From Bacteroidales bacterium (lineage in GTDB: Bacteria; Bacteroidota; Bacteroidia; Bacteroidales; UBA1556): a stretch of DNA of 15,069 bases. The notes beneath the pieces are model-generated. The model saw only the letters and a list, made by a program, of their open reading frames with translations, was not told where the DNA came from and searched no databases. The DNA is taken from NCBI GenBank assembly GCA_029939445.1, contig JAOZSY010000019.1:6993-22061 (forward strand), in the 5' to 3' direction. Below are positions 6,522 through 13,699 of the stretch, piece after piece. Made by a program: the position numbers and the translations under genes. The number at the start of each line of letters is the position of its first letter. Position 1 is the stretch's first letter.

Positions 6522-9500
6522 CTAATCGAAAGAAATATTCAAACCTAAACCTGTAAGTTCGTGAACCAATACATTGAATGATTCAGGAATACCTGGTTCT
6601 GGGAAAGCTTGTCCTTTAACGATAGCTTCATATGCTTTAGCTCTACCAACCACATCATCAGATTTGATTGTAAGTACCTCTTGCAAAATTGTTGATGCAC
6701 CAAATGCCTCAAGAGCCCAAACCTCCATCTCACCAAATCGCTGACCACCAAACTGTGCTTTACCACCAAGTGGTTGTTGAGTAATAAGTGAATAAGGTCC
6801 AATAGATCGTGCGTGCATCTTATCATCAATAAGGTGGTGTAGCTTAATCATATAAATGATTCCTACAGTAGCATATTGATCAAATTTACGACCAGTACCA
6901 CCATCATATAAACGAACTTTACCATTTTCTGGTAAGCCAGCCTCTTTCATATAACCATTAATTTGGTCAAGAGTAGCTCCATCAAAAATAGGTGTAGCAA
7001 ATTTCTTTCCTAGCTCTTTTCCTGCCCAAGCAAGTACTGTTTCATATATTTGACCCAAGTTCATACGCGAAGGTACACCTAGTGGGTTAAGTACAATATC
7101 AACAGCTGTACCATCAGCTAAGAAAGGCATATCCTCTTTATGGACAATACGAGCAACAATACCCTTATTACCGTGACGACCTGCCATCTTATCACCAACT
7201 TTCAACTTACGTTTCTTAGCAATATAAACTTTTGCTAATTTAACGATACCTGCTGGCAACTCATCTCCTACTGTTATAACAAATTTTTGGCGATTAAACT
7301 CACCTAAATATTCTTTATATTTAGCAGTATAATTAGAAATAAGCCTTCCGATTAAAGCATTTTTGTTTTTATCAGTTGTCCACTTATTAGGATTAATATT
7401 AATATAATCCTCAACGGCAGTTAATGCCTTTAAAGTAAACTTAGTTTTCTTAGGAATAATAACTTCCTTAAAGTTATTAAATACTCCTTGAGAAGTTTTA
7501 CCATTAACTAATACCATGATTTTATTAATCAACTTAGCCTTAAGCTTAGCTGTTTTTTCATCAAAAATATTCTTTAATACCTCTAACTCTTCATTATCTT
7601 TACTCTTAGAGCGGCGGTCTTTTACTGCTCTTGCAAATAATTTCTTATCAACAACAACACCACGTAATGATGGAGACGCTTTTAATGAAGCATCTTTAAC
7701 ATCACCTGCTTTATCACCAAAAATAGCTCTTAGTAATTTTTCTTCAGGAGTTGGATCGGTTTCTCCTTTAGGAGTAATTTTTCCGATAAGGATATCACCT
7801 TCTTTAACTTCAGCACCAATACGAATAAGACCATTTTCGTCTAAGTCTTTTGTTGCTTCAGTAGAAACATTAGGAATATCATTTGTCAGCTCTTCAATAC
7901 CTCGTTTAGTATCACGAACCTCTAAAGTATATTCATCTATATGTATAGAAGTATAAATATCATCTCTAACAACATCCTCTGAAATTACGATAGCATCCTC
8001 AAAGTTATAACCTTTCCAAGGCATAAATGCCACTTTAAGATTACGACCTAATGCTAATTCGCCTTTTTCAGTTCCATAACCTTCAGTTAGGATATCGCCT
8101 TTTTTCACCTTTTGTCCTAAACGAACAGTAGGCTTAATATTTATAGAAGTACTTTGGTTAGTTTTCTTAAACTTTACCAATTTATACTCTTTAGAATCTT
8201 CTTCGAAACTAATTAGTTTCTGCTCATCTGTTCTGTCATAATTAACAACAATACGACGAGCATCAACATATTCAATTACACCATCAGATTCAGCAATAAC
8301 GTTTGTTCTAGAATCGAAAGCAGTTTGTTCTTCAAGACCTGTACCCACAATTGGAGCCTGAGGTTTAAGTAACGGAACTGCTTGACGCATCATGTTTGAA
8401 CCCATCAAAGCACGGTTGGCATCATCATGCTCCAAGAAAGGAATAAGAGATGCAGCAATAGAAGCAATCTGATTGGATGCAACATCCATCAATTGAACAT
8501 TAGTCTTATCAACAATAGGATAATCAGCCATTTCACGCACTTTAATACGATCATTAATTAATTCTCCACTGTCTTTATCAAATGGTTGTTTACTATGTGT
8601 AATCAAATACTCTTCTTCCTCATCTGCTGTTAAGAAAATAGGAGCGTCTTGTAGTTGTACTTTTCCTTCTTCTACTTTCATATAAGGAGTTTCCAAGAAA
8701 CCCAAAGGATTCACCTGAGCAAATACACTTAATGAAGAAATAAGACCAATATTTGGTCCCTCGGGAGTCTCAATAGTACAAAGGCGACCATAATGAGTAA
8801 AGTGAACATCTCTAACCTCAAATCCAGCACGCTCACGCGATAAACCACCAGGTCCAAGAGCAGAAATTCTTCGTTTGTGAGTTATTTCAGAAAGTGGATT
8901 CGTTTGATCCATAAACTGCGATAACTGATTTGTACCAAAGAAAGAGTTTATAACCGAAGAAAGAGTTTTAGCATTTATCAACTCAATTGGAGTAAACACT
9001 TCATTATCTCTAACATTCATACGCTCACGAATAGTACGTGCCATACGAGTAAGTCCAACACTAAATTGATTTTGCAATTGCTCACCAACAGTACGGATAC
9101 GACGATTACTTAAGTGGTCAATATCATCAACCTCTGTTTTTGAATTAATTAAGCGAATAAGATGCTTAATAATCATAATTATATCTTCGTTTGTAAGAAC
9201 TCTAATCTTATCATCAACATTAAGTCCTAACTTTTTATTTATTTTAAAACGACCTACATCACCAAGGTCATAACGCTTTTCTGAGAAGAAAAGGTTATTG
9301 ATAATGCCACGTGCTGTTTCTTCATCTGGCGGCTCAGCATTTCTAAGTTGACGGTAGATATATTCAACAGCCTCTTTTTCAGAGTTTGATGTGTCTTTTT
9401 GTAAAGTATTAAAGATAATAGAGAAATCGCTAGCAGCGCTATCTTCTTTATGAAGAATAACTGTCTTAACACCAGCATCTACAATTTCTTGAATATGGTC

Positions 9501-10337
9501 TTTTTCTAGAATTGTTTCTCTATCAACAATAACTTCTGTACGTTCAATAGAAACAACCTCTCCAGTATCTTCATCAACAAAATCTTCAATCCATGTACGT
9601 AATACTTTTGCCGCTAATCTACGACCAAGTACACGCTTTAGTCCTGCCTTACTAACTTTTATTTCATCAGCTAATCCAAATATTTCAAGAATATCTTTAT
9701 CGCTGTGATAGCCAATAGCTCTAAGTAGAGTAGTAACAGGTAATTTCTTTTTACGATCGATATAAGCATACATCACATTATTAATGTCTGTTGCAAATTC
9801 GATCCACGATCCTTTGAAAGGAATAACACGTGCACTATAAAGTTTAGTACCGTTAGCATGTCGAGATGTACCAAAGAAAACTCCTGGGCTACGGTGAAGT
9901 TGAGATACAACAACACGTTCAGCACCATTAACAACAAAAGTACCTTTTGGTGTCATATATGGAATTGATCCTAAGTAAACGTCTTGGATTTGAGTTTCGA
10001 AATCCTCATGCTCTGGGTCTGTACAATACAGCTTCAATTTCGCTTTAAGAGGTACACTATAAGTTAACCCTCTATCCAAGCATTCTTCGATAGAATAACG
10101 TGGAGGATCAATAAAATAATCTAAAAACTCTAAAACGAAATTATTTCTAGCATCTGTAATTGGGAAATTATCGGCAAAAACCTTATAAAGGCCTTCGTTT
10201 TCACGACTTTCTGGAGTGGTTTCTAGTTGAAAAAAGTTTTGGAATGATTTCAACTGAATATCCAAGAAATCAGGATAATCTATATGCTTAGGTGCAGATG
10301 CAAAATTTATTCTTTTATTTTTATTAATTGAAGTCAA
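6522..10337 (-). CDS. rpoB: DNA-directed RNA polymerase subunit beta
   Basis: The beta subunit forms, with beta', the RNA polymerase active centre and is the target of rifamycins. The frame is open back to 10376 but contains no ATG before the conserved sequence. I choose TTG at 10335-10337 because it gives MTSINKNKRINFAS, which lines up with the usual Bacteroidota start, and yields 1271 residues. A second TTG at 10353-10355 would add six. The rifampicin pocket (NQLSQFMDQTNPLSEITHKR from residue 470) keeps the sensitive residues D477, H487 and S492 (E. coli D516, H526, S531). KGYNFEDA is at 775-782, and GDKMAGRHGNKG with the two active-centre lysines is at 1048-1059. A basic insert at about 899-1019 sits where E. 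coli has its variable SI2 region. The rplL-rpoB gap holds two hairpins that may attenuate transcription. Confidence 0.97.
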   Translation of the reverse strand: MTSINKNKRINFASAPKHIDYPDFLDIQLKSFQNFFQLETTPESRENEGLYKVFADNFPITDARNNFVLEFLDYFIDPPRYSIEECLDRGLTYSVPLKAKLKLYCTDPEHEDFETQIQDVYLGSIPYMTPKGTFVVNGAERVVVSQLHRSPGVFFGTSRHANGTKLYSARVIPFKGSWIEFATDINNVMYAYIDRKKKLPVTTLLRAIGYHSDKDILEIFGLADEIKVSKAGLKRVLGRRLAAKVLRTWIEDFVDEDTGEVVSIERTEVIVDRETILEKDHIQEIVDAGVKTVILHKEDSAASDFSIIFNTLQKDTSNSEKEAVEYIYRQLRNAEPPDEETARGIINNLFFSEKRYDLGDVGRFKINKKLGLNVDDKIRVLTNEDIIMIIKHLIRLINSKTEVDDIDHLSNRRIRTVGEQLQNQFSVGLTRMARTIRERMNVRDNEVFTPIELINAKTLSSVINSFFGTNQLSQFMDQTNPLSEITHKRRISALGPGGLSRERAGFEVRDVHFTHYGRLCTIETPEGPNIGLISSLSVFAQVNPLGFLETPYMKVEEGKVQLQDAPIFLTADEEEEYLITHSKQPFDKDSGELINDRIKVREMADYPIVDKTNVQLMDVASNQIASIAASLIPFLEHDDANRALMGSNMMRQAVPLLKPQAPIVGTGLEEQTAFDSRTNVIAESDGVIEYVDARRIVVNYDRTDEQKLISFEEDSKEYKLVKFKKTNQSTSINIKPTVRLGQKVKKGDILTEGYGTEKGELALGRNLKVAFMPWKGYNFEDAIVISEDVVRDDIYTSIHIDEYTLEVRDTKRGIEELTNDIPNVSTEATKDLDENGLIRIGAEVKEGDILIGKITPKGETDPTPEEKLLRAIFGDKAGDVKDASLKASPSLRGVVVDKKLFARAVKDRRSKSKDNEELEVLKNIFDEKTAKLKAKLINKIMVLVNGKTSQGVFNNFKEVIIPKKTKFTLKALTAVEDYININPNKWTTDKNKNALIGRLISNYTAKYKEYLGEFNRQKFVITVGDELPAGIVKLAKVYIAKKRKLKVGDKMAGRHGNKGIVARIVHKEDMPFLADGTAVDIVLNPLGVPSRMNLGQIYETVLAWAGKELGKKFATPIFDGATLDQINGYMKEAGLPENGKVRLYDGGTGRKFDQYATVGIIYMIKLHHLIDDKMHARSIGPYSLITQQPLGGKAQFGGQRFGEMEVWALEAFGASTILQEVLTIKSDDVVGRAKAYEAIVKGQAFPEPGIPESFNVLVHELTGLGLNISFD

Positions 10338-10410
10338 GATACACGGTTTTAGCAAGTGAAAAAAACAACTTCCTACTCATAGTCAGTAAATTAGCTAACT
10401 ATTCATAGGA

Positions 10411-10431
10411 CAAAAAATACCCTAGGTATTT
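10411..10431 (-). terminator. terminator-like hairpin (possible attenuator) between rplL and rpoB
   Basis: On the minus strand AAATACC (10431-10425) pairs perfectly with GGTATTT (10421-10415) around a TAG loop. The descending arm merges with a U tract, so the sequence reads GGTATTTTTTG. The stem has few G-C pairs, so it should be a weak, leaky terminator, fitting the partial read-through needed to express rpoBC less than rplL. Confidence 0.45.
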
Positions 10432-10440
10432 ATACAGGTA

Positions 10441-10475
10441 AAGACCTTAGCCCCAAATTAATGGAGTAAGGTCTT
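10441..10475 (-). promoter_or_regulatory. long inverted repeat after rplL
   Basis: AAGACCTTA (10475-10467 on the minus strand) is perfectly complementary to TAAGGTCTT (10449-10441), with a 17-nt loop that can form an inner CCA/TGG pairing. It begins 20 bp after the rplL stop. Only three U follow, so it is a poor stand-alone terminator. It could protect the rplKAJL transcript end or be an RNase processing site, as known for the rplL-rpoB gap of E. coli. The function is inferred from position. Confidence 0.5.
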
Positions 10476-10495
10476 CACTTTGTAGAATAATATTC

Positions 10496-10870
10496 TTACT
10501 TAATTTCAACTACAGCGCCTGCCTCTTCAAGTTGAGTTTTAAGTGCATCAGCCTCATCTTTAGCTACACCTTCCTTAATAGGAGCTGGAGCGCTATCAAC
10601 TAAACCTTTAGCCTCTTTAAGACCAAGGCTTGTAAGCTCTTTCACTAACTTAACTACTTTCAATTTAGAAGCACCAGCTTCTTTCAAGATAACATCGAAT
10701 TCAGTTTGCTCTTCAGCAGCCTCAGCTCCATCAGCAGCTGGACCTGCTGCAGCTACTGCAGCAGCAGCTGGCTCAATACCATATTCGTCTTTTAAAATTG
10801 TAGCTAACTCATTAACTTCTTTAACAGTCAAGTTTACTAGTTGCTCTGCAAAATCTTTTAAATCTGCCAT
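10496..10870 (-). CDS. rplL: 50S ribosomal protein bL12 (L7/L12)
   Basis: bL12 forms the mobile dimers of the ribosomal stalk, which bind L10 and recruit and activate translational GTPases such as EF-Tu and EF-G. The 124-residue acidic protein has the standard layout. An N-terminal dimerisation domain spans about 1-33 (MADLKDFAEQLVNLTVKEVN). An Ala/Gly/Pro-rich hinge spans about 34-53. The globular C-terminal domain spans about 54-124 and includes the factor-binding helix region KLKVVKLVKELTSLGLKEAK. The start is ATG 10868-10870. It follows rplJ by 63 bp; that gap contains a 16-bp palindrome. Several L12 copies per ribosome need high expression, which fits the hairpins before rpoB. Confidence 0.98.
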   Translation of the reverse strand: MADLKDFAEQLVNLTVKEVNELATILKDEYGIEPAAAAVAAAGPAADGAEAAEEQTEFDVILKEAGASKLKVVKLVKELTSLGLKEAKGLVDSAPAPIKEGVAKDEADALKTQLEEAGAVVEIK

Positions 10871-10886
10871 TGTAATTTATATTTAT

Positions 10887-10902
10887 GTTCTATTAATAGA
10901 AC
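10887..10902. repeat. perfect 16-bp palindrome upstream of rplL
   Basis: GTTCTATTAATAGAAC is a perfect palindrome ending 16 bp before the rplL ATG. As RNA it could fold into a six-pair hairpin with a UUAA loop. There is no adjoining U run on the minus strand, so it is not an ordinary terminator. It may affect rplL translation or mRNA cleavage, or be chance in AT-rich DNA. Confidence 0.5.
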
Positions 10903-10933
10903 GGTTTTTAATAATAATTTTAATTCTAAAAAT

Positions 10934-11461
10934 TTATTCCGGACGTTCCGATAAAGTTTTTACGATACCAGCAATTGTTCCTCCACCCGATTTAAGAGCA
11001 GAAATAACATTTTTAGCTGGAGATTGTAGTAATCCGATAATATCACCAATAAGTTCATCTTTTGATTTGATACTAGCTAGGAATTCAAGATTGTCAGATC
11101 CAACATAAGTTGTTTCCTCAATATAAGCACCTTTAAACGCTGGTTTATCGGTTTTATGCTTTTTTGTATAATCTTGAATCAATTTAGCTGGTACGTTACC
11201 AGTTTCAGTGAACATTAGTGCCGTATTACCTTTCAATACATCATATAGCTCATCAAAGTCCTTTTCAACTTTTTCCATTGCTATTTTTAGCAATGTGTTT
11301 TTTACAACCGATAGTTGAACTCCTTGTTTGAAGCAAGTACGACGTAAGATACTAGTTTGTTCTGCATTTAAACCGCTAATATCGGCTAAATAGAACATAC
11401 TGTTATCTGTCAATTGCTTAACTAGAGTTTCTATTTGTTGTATTTTGTCTTCTTTTCTCAT
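10934..11461 (-). CDS. rplJ: 50S ribosomal protein uL10
   Basis: uL10 anchors the L12 dimers to the 23S rRNA GTPase-associated centre and so forms the base of the stalk. The 175-residue protein begins MRKEDKIQQIETLVKQLTDN and shows the conserved RNA-binding half, including LRRTCFKQGVQLSVVKNTLL (about residues 39-58) and KGNTALMFT (about 78-86). The helical C-terminal part (about residues 125-175) is where L12 binds. The start is ATG 11459-11461, 34 bp after rplA. The gap is too short for a leader like the E. coli L10 autoregulatory leader, unless such an element overlaps the end of rplA. Confidence 0.97.
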   Translation of the reverse strand: MRKEDKIQQIETLVKQLTDNSMFYLADISGLNAEQTSILRRTCFKQGVQLSVVKNTLLKIAMEKVEKDFDELYDVLKGNTALMFTETGNVPAKLIQDYTKKHKTDKPAFKGAYIEETTYVGSDNLEFLASIKSKDELIGDIIGLLQSPAKNVISALKSGGGTIAGIVKTLSERPE

Positions 11462-11495
11462 ATGAGATATGCTAAAAGGTTAATAAATTGAGTGA

Positions 11496-12188
11496 TTAAG
11501 CGAATTTCTTGGTATCGATTTTCACACCCATGCTCATAGTACTAGACACATAAACTGATTTCATGTACGTTCCTTTTGAACTTGCTGGTTTCATCTTGTT
11601 GATTAAGTTCAACAATTCTGCAGCATTCTCTACTAATTTCTCAGCAGAAAAAGACACTCGACCAACTGCGGTGTGAATAATACCATGTTTGTCAACCTTA
11701 AAGTCAATTTTACCAGCTTTCACTAAGTTTACTGCTCCCGCAATATCCATAGTTACTGTACCGGTCTTAGGGTTAGGCATAAGACCGCGAGGTCCTAAGA
11801 TTCTTCCTAATGCACCAACTTTGGGCATAACACTTGGCATGGTAATAACGACATCGACATCAGTCCAACCGCCTTTTATCTTCTGGATGTACTCATCCAA
11901 ACCGACATAATCAGCTCCTGCCGCTTTGGCTTCCTCTTCTTTATCCGGAGTACAAAGTACTAATACTTTCTTAGTTTTTCCAGTACCATGAGGTAGAGTT
12001 ACAGAACCACGAACCATTTCATTGGCTTTACGTGGATCTACTCCCAAACGGATATCTAGATCAACAGATGCGTCAAAACTTGTAGTAGAGATACTCTTTA
12101 CTAGTTCTAATGCTTCAGAAAGTGTATAGGCTTTGTCAGGATCTACGAGGTCCAAAACTTTTTTACGTTTTTTCGTTAATTTAGCCAT
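11496..12188 (-). CDS. rplA: 50S ribosomal protein uL1
   Basis: uL1 binds 23S rRNA at the exit side of the ribosome, forms the L1 stalk that helps release deacylated tRNA, and in many bacteria represses its own operon by binding mRNA. The 230-residue protein is of normal length. The family signature GPRGLMPNPKTGTV is at residues 132-145 and the basic N-terminus MAKLTKKRKKVLDLVDPDKA is typical. The start is ATG 12186-12188, 28 bp after the rplK stop, so translation is likely coupled within one transcript. Confidence 0.98.
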   Translation of the reverse strand: MAKLTKKRKKVLDLVDPDKAYTLSEALELVKSISTTSFDASVDLDIRLGVDPRKANEMVRGSVTLPHGTGKTKKVLVLCTPDKEEEAKAAGADYVGLDEYIQKIKGGWTDVDVVITMPSVMPKVGALGRILGPRGLMPNPKTGTVTMDIAGAVNLVKAGKIDFKVDKHGIIHTAVGRVSFSAEKLVENAAELLNLINKMKPASSKGTYMKSVYVSSTMSMGVKIDTKKFA

Positions 12189-12216
12189 TTCACTAATTTA
12201 AAATGTTTAATAATGA

Positions 12217-12660
12217 TTACTTAGCTTCTGGGAAAGCACCTTTTATAGTAATTCCCATACTTCTAGCAGTACCTGCTACCATACGCATAGCTGATTCAAC
12301 CTTAAAGGCGTTCAAATCCACCATTTTTGCCTCAGCAATAATGCGAACTTGATCCCAAGTTAAAGAAGCGACTTTCAAACGGTTAGGTTCTCCAGATCCA
12401 CTTTTTAATTTGGCCATCTCTAATAATTGAACAGCAACAGGAGGAGTCTTAACGATAAACTCGAAAGACTTATCTGCAAAAACAGTAATAATTACTGGTA
12501 ACACCTTACCTGCTTGGTCTTGTGTTCTAGCGTTAAACTGCTTGCAAAAATCCATAATGTTTACACCTTTAGCACCTAATGCAGGTCCTACCGGTGGCGA
12601 GGGATTAGCAGCGCCTCCTTTAATTTGAAGCTTAATTAATCCACTTACTTCCTTTGCCAT
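12217..12660 (-). CDS. rplK: 50S ribosomal protein uL11
   Basis: uL11 binds the 23S rRNA GTPase-associated centre at the stalk base, is the thiostrepton-site protein, and is needed for RelA-type stringent response activation. I take the ATG at 12658-12660, giving MAKEVSGLIKLQIKGGAANP and 147 residues. The frame can be extended by two codons to a TTG, which has no support in the family. The N-terminal proline-rich segment PPVGPALGAKG is at 22-32. The rRNA-binding C-terminal domain includes LKVASLTWDQVRIIAEAKM and ends with a GTARSMGI motif. A short hairpin (CGCTC/GGGCG) lies in the gap after nusG. Confidence 0.98.
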   Translation of the reverse strand: MAKEVSGLIKLQIKGGAANPSPPVGPALGAKGVNIMDFCKQFNARTQDQAGKVLPVIITVFADKSFEFIVKTPPVAVQLLEMAKLKSGSGEPNRLKVASLTWDQVRIIAEAKMVDLNAFKVESAMRMVAGTARSMGITIKGAFPEAK

Positions 12661-12725
12661 TTTCAATAAATTTAAATATGTAATACAATTTATTTACATC
12701 CGCCCATTTTGAGCGAAGGCAAAAA

Positions 12726-13274
12726 CTATTCTTTTTCAACTTGCATAAAACCTAACTCAAGAGGTGTTTTACGACCAAAGATCTTAACCATCACTTTCAG
12801 TTTCTTTTTCTCCTCATTAATCTCTTCGATTACACCTGAGAAGCTATTGAAAGGACCATCAATCACTTTTACCGATTCACCAATTACGAAAGGTATATTA
12901 ACAAACTCTCCTTGTTCAGAAAGCTCATCAACTTTACCTAATATACGATTGATTTCTGCTTGACGCAAAGGAGCCGGCTCACCGCCTTTCTCTGCACCTA
13001 GAAAACCAATAACATTAGGAATGGCTTTTATCATGTGAGGAATTTCGCCAATTAAGACAGCTTCAATAAGAACATACCCTGGAAAATAGTTTCTTTCCTT
13101 AGTAATTTTCTTACCATTACGAATTTGAAATACTTTTTCTGTTGGCACAAGAATACTTGAAATGTACTTTTCGTATCCAAGCGTAGAAATTTCTCGCTCC
13201 ATATACTCTTTTACTTTCAATTCTTTACCACCAATGGCACGTACTACATACCATTTCTTTTCGTTGCTACCCAT
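12726..13274 (-). CDS. nusG: transcription termination/antitermination factor NusG
   Basis: NusG binds the RNA polymerase clamp, suppresses pausing and links polymerase to Rho or the ribosome. The NGN domain spans about residues 7-115 (WYVVRAIGGKELKVKEYMER near the start; NYFPGYVLIE at 62-71). The KOW domain follows at about 131-182 (GESVKVIDGPFNSFSGVIEE). I choose the ATG at 13272-13274, giving MGSNEKKWYV and 182 residues, because family similarity begins there. An ATG at 13281-13283 and a GTG at 13290-13292 are possible alternatives that add three or six residues. The gene lies between secE and rplK, the universal bacterial arrangement. The TAG stop is followed by a 65-bp gap before rplK. 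Confidence 0.96.
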   Translation of the reverse strand: MGSNEKKWYVVRAIGGKELKVKEYMEREISTLGYEKYISSILVPTEKVFQIRNGKKITKERNYFPGYVLIEAVLIGEIPHMIKAIPNVIGFLGAEKGGEPAPLRQAEINRILGKVDELSEQGEFVNIPFVIGESVKVIDGPFNSFSGVIEEINEEKKKLKVMVKIFGRKTPLELGFMQVEKE

Positions 13275-13327
13275 AGTTAACATTTTACCCACAATTTAAA
13301 AACCTTAAATTGAATAGGAATTATTAA

Positions 13328-13519
13328 TTAAAATAAGTTATAGAATATTTCTAGGCCATTTTTAAACATCAAATCCATCAAGAACACCACTAAAGAGATG
13401 ATCAGGGAAGCAATGGATACGACGATAGCACTATTTTGTAATTCAGCCCATGTAGGCCAACTTACCTTATTCACTAACTCATCATAACTTTCTTTTATAT
13501 AATTTACAACTTTAGCCAT
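13328..13519 (-). CDS. secE: preprotein translocase subunit SecE
   Basis: SecE clamps SecY in the inner-membrane protein-export channel. The 63-residue protein is the short one-helix form usual in this phylum. The amphipathic N-terminal helix carries the conserved KVSWPTWAEL motif (residues 18-27), followed by one membrane segment at about 30-50 (AIVVSIASLIISLVVFLMDL). The start is ATG 13517-13519, only 22 bp after tRNA-Trp, so it is presumably released by tRNA processing from a shared precursor. nusG follows directly. Confidence 0.95.
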   Translation of the reverse strand: MAKVVNYIKESYDELVNKVSWPTWAELQNSAIVVSIASLIISLVVFLMDLMFKNGLEIFYNLF

Positions 13520-13541
13520 AACTGCTTTAAATTGTTATAAG

Positions 13542-13615
13542 CAGGGGTGGTAGGATTCGAACCCACGACTCCTGGTTTTGGAGACCAGAGCTCTAGCCAA
13601 CTGAGCTACACCCCT
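13542..13615 (-). tRNA. tRNA-Trp (anticodon CCA)
   Basis: The 74-nt minus-strand sequence folds as a complete cloverleaf. The acceptor AGGGGTG pairs with CACCCCT and the discriminator is G, as usual for tRNA-Trp. The anticodon stem CTGGT/ACCAG holds the loop CTCCAAA, with CCA as the anticodon. The T arm contains GGTTCGAATCC. No CCA end is encoded. The gene lies between tuf and secE. Confidence 0.97.
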
Positions 13616-13633
13616 ATTATATCGAAGTAATAT

Positions 13634-13674
13634 AGCTCAAAAGGTATCTCTCAAATGAGAGACACCTTTAAGCT
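13634..13674 (-). promoter_or_regulatory. strong hairpin between tuf and tRNA-Trp
   Basis: On the minus strand a long stem forms. AGCT pairs with AGCT at the base, AAAGGT with ACCTTT in the middle (one mismatch), and TCTCTC with GAGAGA at the top, with a 4-nt loop at 13653-13656. Only a short UUUU lies in the descending arm. It starts 26 bp after the tuf stop. It could be a leaky terminator lowering expression after tuf, or an RNase III-type processing site that frees the tRNA. Confidence 0.55.
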
Positions 13675-13699
13675 AACTTAACTTAAATAATCTGCTTGA

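Noticed and set aside
7516..7956. Plus-strand open frame of 146 codons inside rpoB
   Set aside because: It is antisense to a conserved part of rpoB, serine/isoleucine-rich as expected from the reverse complement of AT-rich coding sequence, and resembles no known family.
12701..12715. CGCTC/GGGCG hairpin before rplK as an L1-binding autoregulatory leader
   Set aside because: It is only five pairs, one of them a G-U wobble, and I cannot match it to the known L1-binding fold; it stays a possibility without support.
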